A stretch of 64,000 nucleotides of DNA from Desulfobacteraceae bacterium (lineage in GTDB: Bacteria; Desulfobacterota; Desulfobacteria; Desulfobacterales; JAABSP01). The stretch covers positions 1 to 64,000 of the forward strand of contig JAABSP010000020.1 in the NCBI GenBank assembly GCA_011390345.1, given 5' to 3'. The notes beneath the pieces were generated by a model, which ran no database searches, was not told where the DNA came from, and saw nothing but the letters and a program-made list of their open reading frames with translations. Position numbers and translations under genes: made by a program. Positions 60,305 to 64,000 of this stretch are shown piece after piece (the stretch's first letter is position 1; the number at the start of each line of letters is the position of its first letter).

Positions 60305-62821
60305 ATGATGAAGCAATCCCGAAAATTCATCTTCGGCATTCTGTTGAGTCTATTGGGGCTGCTGGCCAACATCTGCTCTCTCCAGCTCTTCGAAGGCTTC
60401 AACTACCTCTTCGGCAGCATTCCGGTCTTCATCGCCCTGCGCACCCTGGGCATCAGATGGGCCTTTGTCTGCGCAGTCATCGCGTCCTCCTGGGTCAATG
60501 TCCTCTTCTGGCATCCCACCGCGATGCTCTGGCTCTCCCTGGAGCCGGTCTTTGTGGGGTTGATGATCCGCCATACACGGCTCAAGAACATAGTGATCTG
60601 GGATGCGATCTACTGGCCATTGATCGGCAACGTCATCCTCTGGATCTTCTTCCAGTATATCATGGGCGTTCCGGTCATCGGAACTTTCGGCGCGATGCTG
60701 ATGTTCTGGCTCATCGGCATCAACAACTGTCTGGTGGCAGAGCTGATCCTGGCCTTTCTTCCTGTTGATCGCTGGATGGGATCAGCCCAGAAGAAGAAGG
60801 TCTCCCTGAGCCGCATCCTCTTTTCGATCATGATCACCGTGGTCTGGATTCCGGCCTTTGTCATCATGACGCTGAACGGACAGCGGATCTCCGAAGAGGG
60901 AAAACATCAGATCCGGGCCGGGCTCAGGACCGCCGGGGCCTATGCGGAGATGGCTCTGGAAAACCGAGATCTCTCCTGGCTCACAGCCTCCATGTTTCAG
61001 GCCCGGTTCGATTGGCTCCAGCAGGCAGACTTTCCCTATCGATTCACCCTGACCGATGGCACGGCTCAGGTTCTGCAGACCACCCGAACCGATCTGAAGA
61101 GCGGCGAGATCTATACCCTCGAAACCGCGGGCATTCTTCTGCCCCTTTCAGAGAACACCTACCGGGTCATCCCCCGGCTGAAACAGAAAGTGCCCCGGTG
61201 GCGTCTGGCACAGCTCTCCTACTTTGTTCGAACGGTCCAAATCAGGGGCGGATACACCCTTTTCATCGAAATCCCCTTTGGCCCGTTCCAGTCAAGAGTT
61301 CTGAAGGGGCAGCTCTATGCGCTGCTCGTTCTCCTCCTTCTCGATCTGATCATCCTCGCCTGCGCCTTCTTCTTCTCGGACGCCCTCACCCGGACCCTCT
61401 CCCGGTTGAGCGAGATCACCAAAGACCTGCCGGAAAAGGTCTACCGGCAGGAGGTCTCCAAATGGCCCGATTCATCCATCCTGGAGATCAGCCTGCTCAT
61501 CGACAACTTCAAAGAGACGGCCGGGGCCCTTCGGGAGAAGTTCTTCGAGATCAAGGCCGCGAACGAAGGGCTGGAGAACCGGGTTCAGGAGCGAACAGCG
61601 GCCCTGGAGAAGGCCAACCAGGAGCTTACGGATGAGATGGAGCGTCGAAAGGCCATTGAAGCCGAAAGAGCACTTTTAGAGGAGAAGTTCCGCCATGCCG
61701 ACAAGATGGAATCATTAGGAAGGCTTGCCGGGGGCGTGGCCCACGATTTCAACAACCTGCTCACGCCGATTCTCGGGTATGCGGAGATGCTCGAAGATTA
61801 TTACGAGCCCCATCAGCCCCAACACAAATCTTTGCAGCACATCATCGACGCCTCCCTCAAGGCGGCCTCCCTCACCCGGCAGATCCTGGCCTTCAGCCGG
61901 AAGCAGGTGCTGGAGTTTCAAACCATCAGCCTCAACAAGACCATCACCGATTTTTCCGGAATGCTCAAACGGATCATCGGTGAGGATATCGAGTACAGAC
62001 TGGAACTGGAGGCCATCCCGGACACGATCCGAGCGGATGCCTCACAGGTGCAGCAGATCATCATGAACCTTGCCGTGAACGGAAAAGATGCCATGCCGGC
62101 CGGCGGAAAGCTCATCATCCGAACCGAAAGCATCTCGGTGGATCAGGTCTATGCCTCGGCGCTTGAGTCGGTCGAACCGGGCCGTTATGTGATGCTGGTC
62201 GTCAGCGATACTGGTTCGGGCATCGATCCGGAGACCCTCACCCATATCTTCGAGCCCTTCTTCACCACAAAGGAGCTGAACAAGGGAACCGGTCTGGGGC
62301 TTGCAACGGTTTACGGCATCGTCAAACAGCACAGCGGCGGAGTCCATGTCTACAGCGAGATGGGAAAGGGAAGCATATTCAAGATCTATTTTCCCGAAGA
62401 TGCCTCTGAGGAGAGCGCCAAAGAGGAGCAGATTCTGCTGGATGACCTGCACGGCGGCGAGACCCTTCTGGTGGTGGAGGACAATGACCTGGTGCGGGGG
62501 ATTATTCTCTCGATCCTGAAGAAGTACGGCTATACGGGCATGAGCGCATCCTCGGCCGAAGAGGGGCTGGAGATGCTTCAGGAGCAAAAGGGTCAGGTGG
62601 ATCTGCTGCTGACGGATGTGGTGCTGACGAAGATGAACGGCCTGGAACTCTACCAAAAGGCCAAAGCCTTCCTCCCCCAACTCCGAATTCTTTTCATATC
62701 GGGCTATACAGCCGATGTGATCAGCGACAAGACCCGAATCGAGGGCGATATGACCATTCTGCAGAAACCCTTTACCACCCGGGATCTGCTGACCCATATC
62801 CGCTCGATTCTGGAAAGATGA
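60305..62821 (+). CDS. Hybrid sensor histidine kinase with C-terminal receiver
   Basis: About 838 residues. N-terminal membrane sensor of several helices (to about 180), a periplasmic part 195-345, a final helix ([18 protein letters not shown]), a coiled coil with [18 protein letters not shown], HisKA with His in [21 protein letters not shown] (about 480), HATPase with DTGSGID and [16 protein letters not shown], and a receiver with phospho-Asp in [13 protein letters not shown] near 775. Start 60305 or 60308 has an AGAAAGAG site. The ligand is unknown. Output would go through another Hpt protein. Confidence 0.9.
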   Translation: MMKQSRKFIFGILLSLLGLLANICSLQLFEGFNYLFGSIPVFIALRTLGIRWAFVCAVIASSWVNVLFWHPTAMLWLSLEPVFVGLMIRHTRLKNIVIWDAIYWPLIGNVILWIFFQYIMGVPVIGTFGAMLMFWLIGINNCLVAELILAFLPVDRWMGSAQKKKVSLSRILFSIMITVVWIPAFVIMTLNGQRISEEGKHQIRAGLRTAGAYAEMALENRDLSWLTASMFQARFDWLQQADFPYRFTLTDGTAQVLQTTRTDLKSGEIYTLETAGILLPLSENTYRVIPRLKQKVPRWRLAQLSYFVRTVQIRGGYTLFIEIPFGPFQSRVLKGQLYALLVLLLLDLIILACAFFFSDALTRTLSRLSEITKDLPEKVYRQEVSKWPDSSILEISLLIDNFKETAGALREKFFEIKAANEGLENRVQERTAALEKANQELTDEMERRKAIEAERALLEEKFRHADKMESLGRLAGGVAHDFNNLLTPILGYAEMLEDYYEPHQPQHKSLQHIIDASLKAASLTRQILAFSRKQVLEFQTISLNKTITDFSGMLKRIIGEDIEYRLELEAIPDTIRADASQVQQIIMNLAVNGKDAMPAGGKLIIRTESISVDQVYASALESVEPGRYVMLVVSDTGSGIDPETLTHIFEPFFTTKELNKGTGLGLATVYGIVKQHSGGVHVYSEMGKGSIFKIYFPEDASEESAKEEQILLDDLHGGETLLVVEDNDLVRGIILSILKKYGYTGMSASSAEEGLEMLQEQKGQVDLLLTDVVLTKMNGLELYQKAKAFLPQLRILFISGYTADVISDKTRIEGDMTILQKPFTTRDLLTHIRSILER

Positions 62822-62830
62822 GACGGATCT

Positions 62831-62953
62831 CTATTTTTTTGACCAGCGGTGCTGAATCCAAAAGGCCAGCAGAAAAGGGAGCTGGATCAGAAATTCAAAG
62901 ATAAAACCGAAAAGGATCAGAAACAGGGTTAAAACTTTCCTCAAAAATCGCAT
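62831..62953 (-). CDS. 40-residue single-helix membrane peptide
   Basis: ATG at 62953 directly after AGGAAGAG, stop TAG at 62833-62831. Begins MRFLRKVLTLFLILFGFIFE: two to three positive residues, then a long hydrophobic segment of about 25 residues, then HRWSKK. The positive ends with an all-hydrophobic middle are typical of small inner-membrane peptides. Unknown; convergent with the hybrid kinase gene. Chance is possible at this length. Confidence 0.4.
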   Translation of the reverse strand: MRFLRKVLTLFLILFGFIFEFLIQLPFLLAFWIQHRWSKK

Positions 62954-63178
62954 CTCTTCCTGAAAACGCCTCTGGTTGAAAAAGGTTGTTTAAAATATTG
63001 CGCAAATTTCATACCATGCTCGGGCCCCGGAATCAAGAAGAAAGGGATTCAAGTTGACACTCCTTTCCTTATTGGGTAGGGTAGCCCAAAGTATTTGTTC
63101 ATTTCGATATTACGGCCCCAATCATGAGGGCCCAACCACCTGCAATGCAATTGGAGGGTTACAGTTAAAAAAGCGCCA

Positions 63179-64000
63179 ATGGTCTACCAGATTTCCGATC
63201 TGATCAACCTGGAAAAGATCCAGAAGCTGACCGACAGCTTTTACAAAGCGACCGGGATTCCCTCTGCGATTATCGAACCGGATGGAACCGTGCTGACAGG
63301 CTCGGGATGGCAGCGGATCTGCACCCATTTTCACCGAAGACACTCTCATGCCCGGCGGGCCTGCATCGAAAGCGACACCCGGGTATCCGCGCTGATCGGA
63401 AAAAAACATCCTTATGCCATTTACCGCTGCCCCCACGGCCTCATCGATGCGGCCGCACCGATCCGGGTCAATGGCATTCATCTGGCCAATCTCTTCATGG
63501 GACAGTTTCTCTTCACGGGCCCCGATGACCAGGAAATCGAAATCTTTCGAAAGCGGGCCGCAGAGTATGGCTTTGATGAAGCCGCCTATATCGAAGCTCT
63601 CCAGGAGGTTCCCATCATCCCGGAAGAGCGCGTCTCCTGCATCCTCGATTTCCTGTCGGAGCTGGCGCAGATGCTGGCCCAAACCGGACTGGGCAATCTC
63701 CGGCAGCAGCAGGCATCCGAAAAGCTGCAGATGGCTCATGACGAGATGGAGCAAAGGATAGAAGAGCGGACCGCCGCGCTGGTGGAAGCCAATGAGAAGC
63801 TGGCGTATGAAAACTTTCAGCGCCGCCAGACCGAAGATCAGCTCAAGGTGCTCATGGCCGAGGTGGAGCGGGCCAATCGGGACCTGGAGGAGTTCGCGTA
63901 TGTGGTCTCCCATGATCTCAAGGCGCCCCTGCGCGGCATCAGCTCCCTCTCCAGTTGGATCGAGGAGGATTACGAATCGGCCCTGGATCAGGAGGGACGG
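63179..64000 (+). CDS. PocR-domain sensor histidine kinase (cut by window edge)
   Basis: 274 residues up to the edge. PocR-type sensor 1-165 (SDLINLEKIQKLTDSFYKATG, CTHFHRRHSHARRAC, YRCPHGLIDAAAPI, with conserved Cys/His), a coiled coil 170-235, and the beginning of a HisKA domain with His in EEFAYVVSHDLKAPLRGISS (about 246). No membrane segment, so it is cytosolic. ATG at 63179 is the only sensible start although GGAGGG is 21 bases upstream. Same sensor type as the small protein at 42593-43105. Confidence 0.88.
   Translation, partial: MVYQISDLINLEKIQKLTDSFYKATGIPSAIIEPDGTVLTGSGWQRICTHFHRRHSHARRACIESDTRVSALIGKKHPYAIYRCPHGLIDAAAPIRVNGIHLANLFMGQFLFTGPDDQEIEIFRKRAAEYGFDEAAYIEALQEVPIIPEERVSCILDFLSELAQMLAQTGLGNLRQQQASEKLQMAHDEMEQRIEERTAALVEANEKLAYENFQRRQTEDQLKVLMAEVERANRDLEEFAYVVSHDLKAPLRGISSLSSWIEEDYESALDQEGR

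Overview
The window is about 58% G+C by eye, densely coded and free of rRNA, tRNA and CRISPR. Its gene content points to a Gram-negative anaerobe of the Desulfobacterota, most likely a Desulfobacterales-type sulfate reducer. The pointers are an Hdr/Qmo-type redox cluster with a probable selenoprotein, a TunR-like tungstate/molybdate regulator, PocR-domain sensors, a Pfa-type fatty-acid synthase and the PrkA-YeaH-SpoVR set. This placement is inferred from gene content; no marker gene is present.

Layout. (1) 1-2.7 kb: malate synthase (cut by the window edge) and isocitrate dehydrogenase kinase/phosphatase, i.e. the glyoxylate shunt. (2) 3-10.2 kb: accessory belt of small genes: BrnT/BrnA, a broken TumE-like toxin gene, a truncated TM2 gene, Uma2, DUF3024, a shikimate kinase, an exported DUF3124 protein, a QueG-like Fe-S protein, a periplasmic binding protein and a DUF4160 (frameshifted)/DUF2442 pair. 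(3) 10.3-18.6 kb: a 2437-residue KS-CLF-AT-DH4 synthase followed directly by an OleA/FabH-like condensing enzyme; no acyl-carrier domain is visible. (4) 18.9-25.1 kb: signalling block with an Hpt-only membrane receptor, a double-Cache chemoreceptor, a STAS protein and a REC-PAS-SpoIIE-HATPase protein. (5) 25.3-32.5 kb: complete trpEGDCFBA operon, preceded by a previously unannotated leader peptide rich in Trp codons and mutually exclusive hairpins. (6) 32.6-37.7 kb: ArsR regulator, fatty-acid-hydroxylase-like protein, then an oxyanion block of MOT1-type transporter, TauE/SafE exporter and a 50-residue Cys-rich protein, divergent from a TunR-like integrase-TOBE regulator. (7) 37.7-43.1 kb: MntA/HepT pair, then an Hdr-like operon whose third gene reads through an in-frame UGA with a SECIS-like hairpin. 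(8) 43.3-51.8 kb: OmpA-type lipoprotein and a four-gene stress module PrkA-YeaH-SpoVR-PrkA2. (9) 51.9-59.2 kb: dppABCDF-type peptide transporter, interrupted between B and C by a lower-GC ATPase plus nuclease-like pair. (10) 59.3-64 kb: RelB/RelE-type pair, small membrane proteins, a hybrid histidine kinase and a PocR histidine kinase running off the window.

Best candidates for something new: the ATPase/nuclease-like pair lodged inside the transporter operon, the Sec-containing HdrD/DsrK-like protein in its split-HdrA operon, and the ACP-less Pfa-like synthase coupled to an OleA-like enzyme. Two further patterns run through the window. One is a 9-bp-period GTC repeat family, found between genes and once in frame inside the synthase. 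The other is a set of short perfect tandem duplications (4-15 bp), at least two of which break genes.
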